Shown here one piece after another: positions 43,039 through 51,054 of a stretch of 64,000 nucleotides of DNA. Location: NCBI GenBank assembly GCA_016709995.1, contig JADJLQ010000001.1, forward strand, positions 3,134,001 to 3,198,000, given 5' to 3'. The notes beneath the pieces were generated by a model. That model saw nothing but the letters and a program-made list of their open reading frames with translations. It ran no database searches and was not told where the DNA came from. The stretch's first letter is position 1; each line of letters begins with the position of its first letter. Source of the DNA: Saprospiraceae bacterium (lineage in GTDB: Bacteria > Bacteroidota > Bacteroidia > Chitinophagales > Saprospiraceae). Both the position numbers and the translations under genes were made by a program.

Positions 43039-43582
43039 TCACACAGTTTTTGGTACCCAGCAATCCATAGCGACGACCTGATTCCATGACATAATTTGAT
43101 TTTATTTTACCATTGTCATACCAGACTTTTTGGCTGCCTGACTCATATCCCCGGTGATAATTCATTTCGGTAATGAGCCGCCCACTTTCATTCCATTCTC
43201 TGCAGGTGCCTTCGTACTCGTCATCTTCAAATTGGTAAGTCAACATGAGATTTCCGTTTTTCCACCAGGCCAGATATTCACCGGTTTTTTTACCTTCGAT
43301 AAAAGACCTGGTTTCTCTTAATTCACCGGATGGATAATATTGAACCCACTGGCCATGCTCCTGACCATGTAGATAATTCTGTATGGTAGCCGTATCTGTC
43401 GAACCTTCGTAAAGTGTAAAGACCTCCCCCGATAATAAACGCTGCTGAAAAAATACTCTTCCATTAAGACTGGATAAGGAAGGGTCATTGGCATTGAGTA
43501 CAAGCTTTACATCTGATGCTCCGCAGGAAAAGAGCAAAAGAAAAACTGTCAGACTACCTAGATACTGTGCCGGCTGTTCCAT
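43016..43582 (-). CDS. YwqK/MORN-repeat lipoprotein
   Basis: 188 residues from the ATG at 43582, which overlaps the end of the YHYH gene by 29 nt; starts further upstream lie inside YHYH and lack a signal. Lipobox LLLFSC near 20. At least four tandem repeats of the MORN-like type are visible: GQWVQYYPSGELRE, GEYLAWWKNGNLM, GTCREWNESGRLI and GSQKVWYDNGKIK (each about 23 residues apart). Relatives are annotated YwqK antitoxin, but here no toxin accompanies it and the lipoprotein signal suggests an envelope scaffold. Between YHYH and SCO in the operon. Confidence 0.78.
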   Translation of the reverse strand: MEQPAQYLGSLTVFLLLFSCGASDVKLVLNANDPSLSSLNGRVFFQQRLLSGEVFTLYEGSTDTATIQNYLHGQEHGQWVQYYPSGELRETRSFIEGKKTGEYLAWWKNGNLMLTYQFEDDEYEGTCREWNESGRLITEMNYHRGYESGSQKVWYDNGKIKSNYVMESGRRYGLLGTKNCVNVSDSIF

Positions 43583-44315
43583 AGAATCCACTCCCATTGA
43601 TATAGGGATCGGCATTGGTGATATGATAATGATAGATGCCATCCGGAAAATCAGCAGTAGCGTGGCTGTGACCATGATAGGCGTCCAGCATACTATTGGA
43701 CACTTTGCTGCCATTTTCTTCAGGCCCGTATACGGGAAATCCATCCAATAAAAATCCTAAGAGTGACGAAGGCGTAGCCTTGACCGTCGTAAGATAAAGG
43801 GGTTCTACGTGATAATGATATTGACCAGTTTGTTGAGGATGTCCCCAGTATTGATCAAAGCTGGTTACTTCATTGGTCAAGGGCTGATTGGGTCCGGCAT
43901 ATTGATTAAAAATAGCTACTCCATTGATGGCGACACCTATGGGGCCCAGGGGAGTTGCGGCATGATTAGTAGCCACTTTGGGATATAATGGAATTTTAAA
44001 AGTTAGATTTTGGGTGCTGATGGAATTAGGATTTTTATTGAATTTGTTTCCACCAAAAGTAGTCCCACTAAAATTTTCATATAAGTTGTTAGAAGTAGGA
44101 TAGTATATACTCGTATGGTCAGGCACTCCATTACTTTTGATGGTGATATAAGTTCCGTCTGAGGTGATGCTGGTAGCGCCATAGATTTTGTTATATACAG
44201 CTGGAACATTGATGTCATTCGTGGACGGGTCAGTAGTATTGTCTTTTTTGCAGTAAATCGTGGTGAATAAAAGTAACGCTATAGCGGTCGTGTTAATAAT
44301 CCTTCTCATTTTCAT
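43554..44315 (-). CDS. YHYH-domain lipoprotein
   Basis: 253 residues with a lipobox (FTTIYC, Cys about 22). The YHYH signature occurs twice: GQYHYHVEPLYL (about 165) and GIYHYHITNADPYINGSGFYG near the C-terminus, with LLGFLLDGFPVYGPEENGSKV and AYHGHSHAT between them. Family function is unknown; the histidine clusters could bind a metal. It precedes the MORN-repeat and SCO genes in a compact operon containing a sigma factor and a CpxP-like protein. A metal-handling role is inferred only from context and His content. Confidence 0.85.
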   Translation of the reverse strand: MKMRRIINTTAIALLLFTTIYCKKDNTTDPSTNDINVPAVYNKIYGATSITSDGTYITIKSNGVPDHTSIYYPTSNNLYENFSGTTFGGNKFNKNPNSISTQNLTFKIPLYPKVATNHAATPLGPIGVAINGVAIFNQYAGPNQPLTNEVTSFDQYWGHPQQTGQYHYHVEPLYLTTVKATPSSLLGFLLDGFPVYGPEENGSKVSNSMLDAYHGHSHATADFPDGIYHYHITNADPYINGSGFYGTAGTVSR

Positions 44316-44349
44316 AATTGTCTTTTTTATACTATACGATACCTGTGGA

Positions 44350-44829
44350 TCAATCCCTCGGTAAGCGGGTATTTTTATTTGGTTGAAATAAATGAGCCAG
44401 TTCCGTAGTCAGTCTGTTATACGCCGGCAATTGATCTTCACTGCATATCTCTCTGACACTTTTAAAATGATCATAATGAAGTTTTTCAATCTGTGAGTGC
44501 CATTCATTTAGCCTCTGTAGTATGGAATCAGCACCAGCGTAGGTGGGATCAGAGAGGGTGGCATACAAGTCGTGTTTGGCGGTTTTTATTTTAGAGTCAA
44601 GCTCATTAATAGAAGACTGATGTTGGTCAATAAGGATATCATATTGTTTTACCTGGTCATCACTCAAGTGCAATCTGTCAATGATCAGTTGTTTGGGCCC
44701 ATCATCCTTCATGTGCCTATCACCCGGTCGGGGGCCGATAGGTCTATGCATATACATCATACCCATTAATACGAGGTTTAAAAGCAATAAGCCTATGACG
44801 CCAATGGTGAGTAGTTTTATTTTATTCAT
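44350..44829 (-). CDS. Spy/CpxP-like periplasmic heavy-metal sensor/chaperone
   Basis: 159 residues. An N-terminal transmembrane or uncleaved signal helix (about 4-26) is followed by a Pro/His/Met region (MHRPIGPRPGDRHMKDD) and a helical hairpin of the LTxxQ type: LHLSDDQVKQYDILIDQHQSSINELDSKIKTAKHDLYATL (about 54-93) and LQRLNEWHSQIEKLHYDHFKSVREICSEDQ. This matches the Spy/CpxP/ZraP (PF13801) class that senses metal or misfolding stress. It overlaps the preceding anti-sigma-like gene by 8 nt (start at 44829, end of upstream at 44822), so is co-translated. Confidence 0.82.
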   Translation of the reverse strand: MNKIKLLTIGVIGLLLLNLVLMGMMYMHRPIGPRPGDRHMKDDGPKQLIIDRLHLSDDQVKQYDILIDQHQSSINELDSKIKTAKHDLYATLSDPTYAGADSILQRLNEWHSQIEKLHYDHFKSVREICSEDQLPAYNRLTTELAHLFQPNKNTRLPRD

Positions 44830-45097
44830 AGTAAAGATCGTTTGAGTTGGAGAGATGCATGGATGACGCCAATTGTTCGACCTTGGGTGGATTATCCTTA
44901 TGTTGATAATTCATTAAGATCCCAATATTGATGCAGAGGATCAACAAAGCAGCGGCGGCAATCGTCCACGACCAGGTCATCGATATTGGATTCGATTCAT
45001 TTAGCTTTAATCTGTATTTAATCCCCGGCAATAAATTTGCCGGGGGCTCTACCGCCTTTATTTTTTTTAATAAGTGTAGTTGGTCGTCTATTTCCAT
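44822..45097 (-). CDS. Small single-span anti-sigma-like protein
   Basis: 91 residues. A cytoplasmic N-terminus (about 1-42, MEIDDQLHLLKKIKAVEPPANLLPGIKYRLK) is followed by one transmembrane helix (about 43-62, WTIAAAALLILCINIGILM) and a short periplasmic tail. Located directly after the ECF sigma gene (31 nt), this is the usual position for an anti-sigma factor, although no zinc HxxxCxxC motif is present, so it would be a non-ZAS type. The N-terminal part may contact the sigma factor. Confidence 0.7.
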   Translation of the reverse strand: MEIDDQLHLLKKIKAVEPPANLLPGIKYRLKLNESNPISMTWSWTIAAAALLILCINIGILMNYQHKDNPPKVEQLASSMHLSNSNDLYYE

Positions 45098-45128
45098 ATC
45101 AATCTATTATACGATGAAAACAATCTGA

Positions 45129-45701
45129 TCATGCGCTGGATTTAATTTTTTTTGCAAGGGTCGTTTTAGCTCGCTGGATGAGTGACTCGACTGCTTTAAC
45201 AGTTGTGTCCATGATTTCTGCAATTTCTTTATGAGGATGCCCTTCGATTTTGCTCAGGATAAGCGCTGTTTTTTGGGTATCTGGCAATTCATTGATCAGT
45301 TTAAACAAAGCCTCCAATGCTGCTTTGTCTTCTGCTTCAATACCGGGGTGACTAAAATGTCGATCCGGCATGACATCGCTGGAAGTATCAGATTGAAACA
45401 GGCTGATCACCCTGGCAAATCTCCTTTTTGTTTTACCGGCTTTAATCACATCGAGGCAATGATTGATAGTGATTCTATAGATCCAGGTTTTCAAAGAAGC
45501 GGCGGCAGGATCATATCGATGGTATTGTCGGTAAATTTTGACGAATACTTCCTGTGTGATGTCTTCAGCACTTTCCTTCTGCTGGATATAATGCAATGCC
45601 AGGTTATACACCAGGTTTTTATATTCATGGTAGAGCGCCTCAAATTGTTTTTCGGAGAGTAACTGGATCACAGGATGCAAGATAATTGAATCGTGGGCCA
45701 C
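45129..45701 (-). CDS. ECF (sigma-70 family) RNA polymerase sigma factor
   Basis: 190 residues with sigma2 and sigma4 domains only. Region 2: FEALYHEYKNLVYNLALHYIQQKESAEDITQEVFVKIYRQ (about 17-56), including the DAED-like ESAEDITQEVF core; region 4: LPDTQKTALILSKIEGHPHKEIAEIMDTTVKAVESLIQRAKTTL (about 140-183) with the HTH. The inter-domain linker contains DTSSDVMPDRHFSHPG. Sigma and downstream anti-sigma-like gene form the regulatory pair; the genes after it (Spy-like, YHYH, MORN, SCO) are the presumptive regulon, probably with autoregulation. TPR gene 12 nt upstream. Confidence 0.93.
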   Translation of the reverse strand: MAHDSIILHPVIQLLSEKQFEALYHEYKNLVYNLALHYIQQKESAEDITQEVFVKIYRQYHRYDPAAASLKTWIYRITINHCLDVIKAGKTKRRFARVISLFQSDTSSDVMPDRHFSHPGIEAEDKAALEALFKLINELPDTQKTALILSKIEGHPHKEIAEIMDTTVKAVESLIQRAKTTLAKKIKSSA

Positions 45702-45712
45702 ATACTATCGAT

Positions 45713-46309
45713 CTATAATTTGGAAGCATCTATATGAGTATAACCACTATTGATGAATATTTCAAACTCAGGATGAATGCGCAGAAAGGCGAGCATTTCA
45801 TGGGTAAGGATCTCATCCTGGTTTCTTAGACCAAGTCTTATAGCTTCCCGCAGGCTTTCGAACCCTTTCAATGGCTGTTCCAATACCGAGTACACGCAGG
45901 CGAGATGGAAATAAATCTCCGGATCGTCGGGAGTTTTGTCCAAAGCCAGCTCAAAATCCTCCAGCGCCTCTTCGAGTTTGAATTCTTTTAATTTGTTCAG
46001 GCCGGATAGTTTATAGGAGGTGTCTGAAGGCTTTCTGGAAGCAGCTCCGTTCAGGACAGGTACATTCTCCTGGATAAGTTGGCGATTCTTTCTCAAATCA
46101 AGGAAGACCTCGAGGCGATCATTAACTTTTGAAGTCAGGATATACCTGGCGCTGGCCCCGTTTTCCATGATCGTAAAAGGATGATCGATACCCAGAATGG
46201 AAGATTTTTTGGATACGACCTGGCCATTTACTACTACTGTTTCTTCTCCAAGCCAGTTATTATGAAACTCAATAATCGTATTGCCGGAAGTGAGTTTTTT
46301 ATAGTGCAT
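45713..46309 (-). CDS. TPR-repeat protein upstream of the sigma factor
   Basis: 198 residues, cytosolic. The N-terminal half (1-95) is beta-rich (GNTIIEFHNNWLGEETVVVNGQVVSKKSSILGIDHPF) with no known name. The C-terminal half (about 105-180) is TPR: LNKLKEFKLEEALEDFELALDKTPDDPEIYFHLACVYSVLEQPLKGFESLREAIRLG gives two full repeats. TPR domains bind proteins. It is the first gene of a run of same-strand genes with a 12-nt gap to the sigma gene, hence probably co-transcribed; whether it controls the sigma factor is not known. Confidence 0.75.
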   Translation of the reverse strand: MHYKKLTSGNTIIEFHNNWLGEETVVVNGQVVSKKSSILGIDHPFTIMENGASARYILTSKVNDRLEVFLDLRKNRQLIQENVPVLNGAASRKPSDTSYKLSGLNKLKEFKLEEALEDFELALDKTPDDPEIYFHLACVYSVLEQPLKGFESLREAIRLGLRNQDEILTHEMLAFLRIHPEFEIFINSGYTHIDASKL

Positions 46310-46374
46310 ACTGTTGTTTTAGGAAGCAAAATAAATCAATTTTCAATAACAGGAATCAAAGGGCGCCGATGTAA

Positions 46375-46485
46375 GAAAAAGGACAAAATGAAAAAGCCAC
46401 AATGATCAAGGACCCTTATGGCTTTCAGTTCACCATCCACATCACCAACAGGCGTGATGGGGTAGCGGTATATATTAGCGATTAG
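46375..46485 (+). pseudogene. Possible remnant of a VOC/glyoxalase-family C-terminus
   Basis: An open frame without its own good start reads NEKATMIKDPYGFQFTIHIT..., resembling the C-terminal DPxGxxxxI metal-site strand of VOC (glyoxalase-like) proteins. It is bounded by a stop just upstream (TAA at 46372) and one at 46483. At 37 codons this is weak evidence, and a chance match is possible. Confidence 0.25.
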
Positions 46486-46781
46486 TGCGTATGGTCTTCG
46501 TGCTTATGGGTGGCAGTCAGGGCCATATTACACTTAGGGCATTTGTCGCCCGCTTTGCCGGTTACTTCAGGGTGCATCTGGCAAGCATAGACCATCGCTG
46601 TGGTGTCAGACATCATGGTAGCAGTAGTGTCCATCATCATGTGCATAGTATCCATGGCAGCAGTTGCCATTTCGGTGGCAGCTTCTACAGGAGCAGTAGT
46701 TTCGGAAGTAGTTTTATTGTTTTGGCAAGCGACACCGAGAATCGCGATCAAGCCAAAAGTAAGAATTGCTGTTTTTTTCAT
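46482..46781 (-). CDS. Heavy-metal-binding-domain lipoprotein
   Basis: 99 residues. Lipobox ILGVAC (Cys about 19) then a Met/Thr-rich linker (about 25-62, MATAAMDTMHMMMDTTATMM) and a C-terminal metal-binding domain YACQMHPEVTGKAGDKCPKCNMAL (about 66-89), the CxMHP...CPxC pattern of the small heavy-metal-binding domain found in copper-efflux proteins. It ends in a His-rich tail (HKHEDHTH). It may bind copper or another soft metal in the periplasm. It lies on the same strand 172 nt upstream of the TPR/sigma operon, consistent with a shared metal theme. Confidence 0.88.
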   Translation of the reverse strand: MKKTAILTFGLIAILGVACQNNKTTSETTAPVEAATEMATAAMDTMHMMMDTTATMMSDTTAMVYACQMHPEVTGKAGDKCPKCNMALTATHKHEDHTH

Positions 46782-46789
46782 AAGGGCAG

Positions 46790-46797
46790 CAAAATTA
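46790..46797 (-). promoter_or_regulatory. Putative -7 box for the heavy-metal-binding lipoprotein gene
   Basis: The minus strand reads TAATTTTG, an exact TAnnTTTG match, 8 nt before the ATG at 46781. Confidence 0.48.
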
Positions 46798-46978
46798 GAA
46801 TGTCTGTTATATACTGAATTGTAAATATTGTCAATAATGTGTCAATGTTTAAAGACGGGTTATTAACTACCGTGTAACAATTTCATTGAGATAGTTTTTA
46901 ATAAATGTGGTGCATGAATCAGTACCCCTATCCATTTCAATTAATACTGATCTTTGTACTGAAGTAATTTTATAATAT

Positions 46979-47740
46979 ATGACAAAAAACAAAATTGCCC
47001 TCATCACCGGCGGAAGCAGAGGATTGGGTAGAGACATGGCATTGAGCCTGGCTCGGCAAGGCACAGACATCATCCTCACCTATCGAACCAAACAGTCTGA
47101 GGCATACACCACTATAATGAATATAGAAGCGATGGGTAGAAAAGCAGTCTCCCTACAGTTGGATATGGCAGATTTTGGATCTCTGGATCAATTCGTCGAA
47201 AACTTAACAAAGACACTGGCTGATCAATGGTCTACGGACTCATTTGACTTTCTGATCAATAATGCAGGTATGGGCGCGACAGTGCCTTTTCTGGAGGTGA
47301 AAGAAGCGTTATTCGATGAGTTTTTGAACGTACATTTTAAAGGGGTGTTTTTTCTGACTCAAAAATGTGTACCTATGATCCAATCCGGCGGGCGAATCAT
47401 CAATATATCCAGTGGGACTACCCGAATCAGCAATCCAGGTTATTCTGTCTACGCCTCCATGAAAGGAGCAGTAGAAACATTTACAAAGTACCTGGCCAAA
47501 GAGCTTGGCGCCAAAGGCATCAGTGCCAATATCGTGGCACCCGGTCCAGTAGAAACTGATTTTAATCATGCTGCCATCAGAAACAATCCTGAGTTTAAAG
47601 CCCGGTTATCTTCTTTTTCTCCGCTCGGCAGAGTTGGCAATGCAGACGATATAGGTGGGGTCATAGCCTTTCTGTGCTCTCCGGAAGCTAAATGGATCAA
47701 TGGTCAAAGAATCGAAGTCAGTGGGGGCATTCACGTTTAA
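46979..47740 (+). CDS. Classical SDR-family oxidoreductase (FabG-like)
   Basis: 253 residues, cytosolic. TGxxxGxG motif in LITGGSRGLGRDMALSLA (about 9-26), NNAG in FLINNAGMGATVPF, catalytic Ser in NISSGTTRIS (about 141-145), the YxxxK in YSVYASMKGAVETF (about 157-161), and the C-terminal NGQRIEVSGGIHV signature of FabG-like proteins. NAD(P)H-dependent; the substrate is not determinable. It is divergent from the metal-binding lipoprotein gene and 76 nt before the response regulator gene, so co-expression with the two-component system is possible but not shown. Confidence 0.93.
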   Translation: MTKNKIALITGGSRGLGRDMALSLARQGTDIILTYRTKQSEAYTTIMNIEAMGRKAVSLQLDMADFGSLDQFVENLTKTLADQWSTDSFDFLINNAGMGATVPFLEVKEALFDEFLNVHFKGVFFLTQKCVPMIQSGGRIINISSGTTRISNPGYSVYASMKGAVETFTKYLAKELGAKGISANIVAPGPVETDFNHAAIRNNPEFKARLSSFSPLGRVGNADDIGGVIAFLCSPEAKWINGQRIEVSGGIHV

Positions 47741-47816
47741 TAAACCGGAGGGTTGAAACAACTTTGTGATATCTTGGCTTTAAACTTGAAGGTTAGAATC
47801 AACCGATTATCCACAC

Positions 47817-48518
47817 ATGGCTAAGTCTATCAAAGTCCTAATAGTAGAAGATGACCATCATCTTGCACAATTGGTATCCATCCAGGTCACTGCCCTCCCA
47901 GCCTCTGCAGACATCATCGAAAACGGATGGAAAGCACTCGACCAGGTCATGAGTCACCATTATGATCTGATGATATTGGATCTCATGCTCCCCGGACTCA
48001 ATGGACTGGAGATTTGTCGCAAGATCCGTCAGGTCAATAAATCCCTCCCTATCCTGATGCTTACAGCCAAATCTGAAGAACAGGACAAAATCGATGGCTT
48101 CAACATCGGAGCCGATGATTATCTCACCAAACCATTCAGCAATGGGGAGCTCATGGCCAGAATCAAAGCCTTGTTGCGTCGCACGCATACAGAAACCACC
48201 ACCTCAGATAAAACAGCCTACATTCAAAATCACGAACTGCGGATCGATCTCGAAAATCACCAGATGTATCGGAATGGCCAGGAGATCGAACTGACGGCCA
48301 AGGAGTTTGATTTGATCCATTTTTTTATGAAAAATCCGGGAAGGGCCTTTACCCGCCAACAATTGCTGGACGAGGTATGGGGGCCACATTTTGATGGGTT
48401 GGAGCATACCATCAATTCTACCATCAACCGGCTGAGATCAAAAATAGAAACGGATCTCAACAAACCTGAGTATATCCTTACCGCCTGGGGAGTAGGCTAC
48501 CGTTTTAAAAATATTTGA
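47817..48518 (+). CDS. OmpR/PhoB-family response regulator
   Basis: 233 residues. Receiver domain (about 5-120): acidic pair EDD near 11-13, phospho-acceptor Asp in LMILDLMLPG (about 55), LTAKSEEQDKIDGF with the switch Thr, and the Lys in DDYLTKPFSNGEL (about 105). C-terminal winged-helix DNA-binding domain (about 135-233): LTAKEFDLIHFFMKNPGRAFTRQQLLDEVWG and HTINSTINRLRSKIE (recognition helix). It pairs with the kinase gene that starts within its stop codon (TTGA, 48515-48518). Target genes are not known. Confidence 0.95.
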   Translation: MAKSIKVLIVEDDHHLAQLVSIQVTALPASADIIENGWKALDQVMSHHYDLMILDLMLPGLNGLEICRKIRQVNKSLPILMLTAKSEEQDKIDGFNIGADDYLTKPFSNGELMARIKALLRRTHTETTTSDKTAYIQNHELRIDLENHQMYRNGQEIELTAKEFDLIHFFMKNPGRAFTRQQLLDEVWGPHFDGLEHTINSTINRLRSKIETDLNKPEYILTAWGVGYRFKNI

Positions 48519-50002
48519 ACTATAATTGTCCTTCCTTGAAAAGAATCTTCAATACAGGATTATTATCCAATCACCGGACCCGCAGAATATTGCTAGCGAC
48601 TTTTGTAACCTTTCTGGCGCTAAGTCTATACTTTACGATATATACGTATCGATCTCTGATCAGAACACATAAAGACACTTCTCTGATGCGCCTGGCAGGT
48701 ATCGCCAACTCTACGGCCCTGCTGATCGATGGCGATATGCACCAGATGCTTATGGACAAATACCCGCTCAAAGATGGAATTGACAGTGTAGGAGATGATA
48801 TGTACTACCAGCTCATCCATCAAAAGCTCATGATCAATGAAAAGGCAAATATGCTCAAGACACCGATATATACGATCGTGTATGACTCGACGATCATGGC
48901 TTATGAGTTTGGGATTACTTCTGCAGACAAACCTTATTTTAGACATGTATACAAGGGTTTTCCCGCTCAATTGCTCGAACAATACAATCAGGGGGGCACC
49001 ATTCCTCCGTATAAGGATGAATTTGGGCATTGGTTGTCAGCCTTCGCACCTATCAAGAATAAATTGGGAAAAACTGTAGCGGTCCTCCAGGCGGATGAAA
49101 GATATGATTTGTTTATAGCTCAGGCTCGCAGTGCAGTCTGGCAAAATGTCATCTTAAGCCTGGTACTGATCGGAGTATTGTTTTTTGTATTAATGCGGAT
49201 ACTTCATCATATACTTTCCAGAGAGTTAAAAGATAAAGTAGCGCTCAATGAAGCGAATGAGTCCAATAAAAATATGAGCCTCCAACTGGCTCAGAGTCTG
49301 GATGAATTGAAAAAGACGGACGAATTTCGCAAAGAGATGATAGCCAATTTTTCGCACGATCTGAGGACACCTTTGGCTAGTGTATCCGGATACCTGGAGT
49401 TGCTGTTACAAGATCAAGGAAATCTCATCAACCCGGAGGATAAAGAAAATTACCTAAAGATCGCCTACTCGGAAGCGCAAAGGTTAAAAAGATTGGTCAA
49501 TGAATTATTTGAACTGTCTAAACTGGAATCCGGCCAGGTGAAGCTCCAAGAAGAAAGGTTTTCACTGCCTGAACTTGCGCAGGATGTACTCAATAAATAC
49601 CAGGTAGACTGCAAAGAAAAAAATATTGATTTGCTGACCGATTTTCAATCTGATTTACATTTGATCCATGGGGATATCAGCTGGATCGATCGACTCTTGC
49701 AAAATCTGCTGGACAATGCAGTGAAGCATTGTAACCATGGTGGTTTCATAAAAATAACTATATCAGAAAACAATCAAACCACCCAGGAGGTCAAAGTCTG
49801 CAATTCGGGTGATCCCATACCTCAGGCACATCTGCCTTATGTCTTTGATCGGTATTTCCGATCGACCAATCGAAAGACACAAAGCTCCAGCGGACTCGGT
49901 CTGGCAATAGTAAAAAAAATAGTGGACATTCATCATGGGGGAATCCGTGCTGAGGCCACTGACCAGGTGACTACCTTTAGATTTTGGCTTCCACTGTCAT
50001 AG
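48515..50002 (+). CDS. Membrane sensor histidine kinase
   Basis: 495 residues starting with TTG at 48515, overlapping the regulator's stop. No ATG lies before the first transmembrane helix (about 24-45, RRILLATFVTFLALSLYFTIY), so a TTG start is needed. The periplasmic domain (about 50-205) is unrelated to known sensors; its second transmembrane helix (about 206-230) is followed by a DHp domain with the phospho-His in NFSHDLRTPLASVSGYLELL (about 280) and a catalytic domain: N-box LDNAVKHCNHGGF, G-box SSGLGLAIVKKIV. No HAMP domain is apparent. Signal unknown. It converges with the esterase gene (6-nt overlap). Confidence 0.93.
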   Translation: MNYNCPSLKRIFNTGLLSNHRTRRILLATFVTFLALSLYFTIYTYRSLIRTHKDTSLMRLAGIANSTALLIDGDMHQMLMDKYPLKDGIDSVGDDMYYQLIHQKLMINEKANMLKTPIYTIVYDSTIMAYEFGITSADKPYFRHVYKGFPAQLLEQYNQGGTIPPYKDEFGHWLSAFAPIKNKLGKTVAVLQADERYDLFIAQARSAVWQNVILSLVLIGVLFFVLMRILHHILSRELKDKVALNEANESNKNMSLQLAQSLDELKKTDEFRKEMIANFSHDLRTPLASVSGYLELLLQDQGNLINPEDKENYLKIAYSEAQRLKRLVNELFELSKLESGQVKLQEERFSLPELAQDVLNKYQVDCKEKNIDLLTDFQSDLHLIHGDISWIDRLLQNLLDNAVKHCNHGGFIKITISENNQTTQEVKVCNSGDPIPQAHLPYVFDRYFRSTNRKTQSSSGLGLAIVKKIVDIHHGGIRAEATDQVTTFRFWLPLS

Positions 50003-50782
50003 TTTTACTGCAGCAGCAAACCTTCTGCCTAACACACGCTGAGAAGGTCCATCAAAATGAACTGAATCTCCCTTGTGTATCAGATCCGCTGTTGGAATCA
50101 CTGAGATAAATGGATCTCTGACAGGCAGATGATGGAGTATCCTATTGATAGTATCCGGATAATGTCCATATTCGTTTTTACTTAAAAAATTAGCCAGTTC
50201 TCCGACCATTATTTGCAAATGATCATTGTGCACTGCAGACCTGAATTGATGGAATAGTTCCAGCACCTTATTTTCATAATCTTTTATCAGGGTAGGATTG
50301 GCATTGTTTTCACCCTGGTGCCAAAGAATACCTTTTATAGTACCCACTTTTTCAGCTAGCTCAGCTTTATGTCTAAGGTTTGAAAACAAGGTCACCCCTC
50401 TGTGGGTAGAATCTCCCAACCACTGTTCTACGGAACTTCCTCCTACTGCACAGGGTATGAGCCCAATATAAATCGAAGTGTCTAGTTGTCGGATCATATC
50501 TTTTCCAAAGGAAAGCCCGCAGTCCAGTCCTGTTCTGCCTGGTTCGTAATAATGTAAGGGCTCTTTGGCCTGGACCCAATGGTCCGATACATCGAGCGTA
50601 AAAATTCTTGGATCCGGGATGGTGTCTATCGGCTCAAGAAGTCCTCTTCCAGCCATATTGGATTGCCCCGCCAAAATAAAAATCCAAAAGTTTTCTTTTT
50701 TTGGAAGAAGCGGATCAGGATCAACCTGAAAGCGCCATCCGAAAACAATGCAAAGCATAAAGAGGGATAATAGCTTATTCAT
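49997..50782 (-). CDS. Secreted SGNH-type sialate O-acetylesterase-like enzyme
   Basis: 261 residues with a signal peptide (1-16; MLCIVFGWRFQ). The SASA/SGNH fold starts with FILAGQSNMAGRGLLEP (GQSN block, catalytic Ser near 41), continues with IYIGLIPCAVGGSSVEQWL, GILWHQGENNANP (block III with Gly and Asn) and ends with a HFDGPSQRVLGRRFA block containing the catalytic His/Asp pair. These enzymes remove acetyl groups from sialic acids or other carbohydrates, often in polysaccharide degradation. No sialic-acid genes surround it. Converges with the kinase gene. Confidence 0.88.
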   Translation of the reverse strand: MNKLLSLFMLCIVFGWRFQVDPDPLLPKKENFWIFILAGQSNMAGRGLLEPIDTIPDPRIFTLDVSDHWVQAKEPLHYYEPGRTGLDCGLSFGKDMIRQLDTSIYIGLIPCAVGGSSVEQWLGDSTHRGVTLFSNLRHKAELAEKVGTIKGILWHQGENNANPTLIKDYENKVLELFHQFRSAVHNDHLQIMVGELANFLSKNEYGHYPDTINRILHHLPVRDPFISVIPTADLIHKGDSVHFDGPSQRVLGRRFAAAVKL

Positions 50783-51054
50783 TTTTTAACTGCTTTAAAT
50801 ATTAATCAGCACAATTTAATCAATCTCTCTGCCAGCGTGATACTTTCGTGATATCTCCTATCCATTTTTGTGATGTTTATTTTTAAGCCACATCAGAATT
50901 GAATTCAACCAAAATACTATCGACCTTTCCAGCTACACGCAGGGTACATCGCCTGACAAAACATGACTCTCCCAAAGGGAAATTGTTTGACCAAATACTT
51001 TTTGACTAATTTTAACTTACTATCATACCCTCTGTAGCAATCAAAAATAAACGA

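Noticed and set aside
43582..43744. Longer start for the YwqK-repeat gene inside the YHYH gene
   Set aside because: The ATG at 43582 gives a normal lipoprotein signal; the extension lies in the other gene and has none.
45231..45662. Plus-strand open frame inside the ECF sigma gene
   Set aside because: Antisense shadow of a well-supported sigma factor; no start context or motif.
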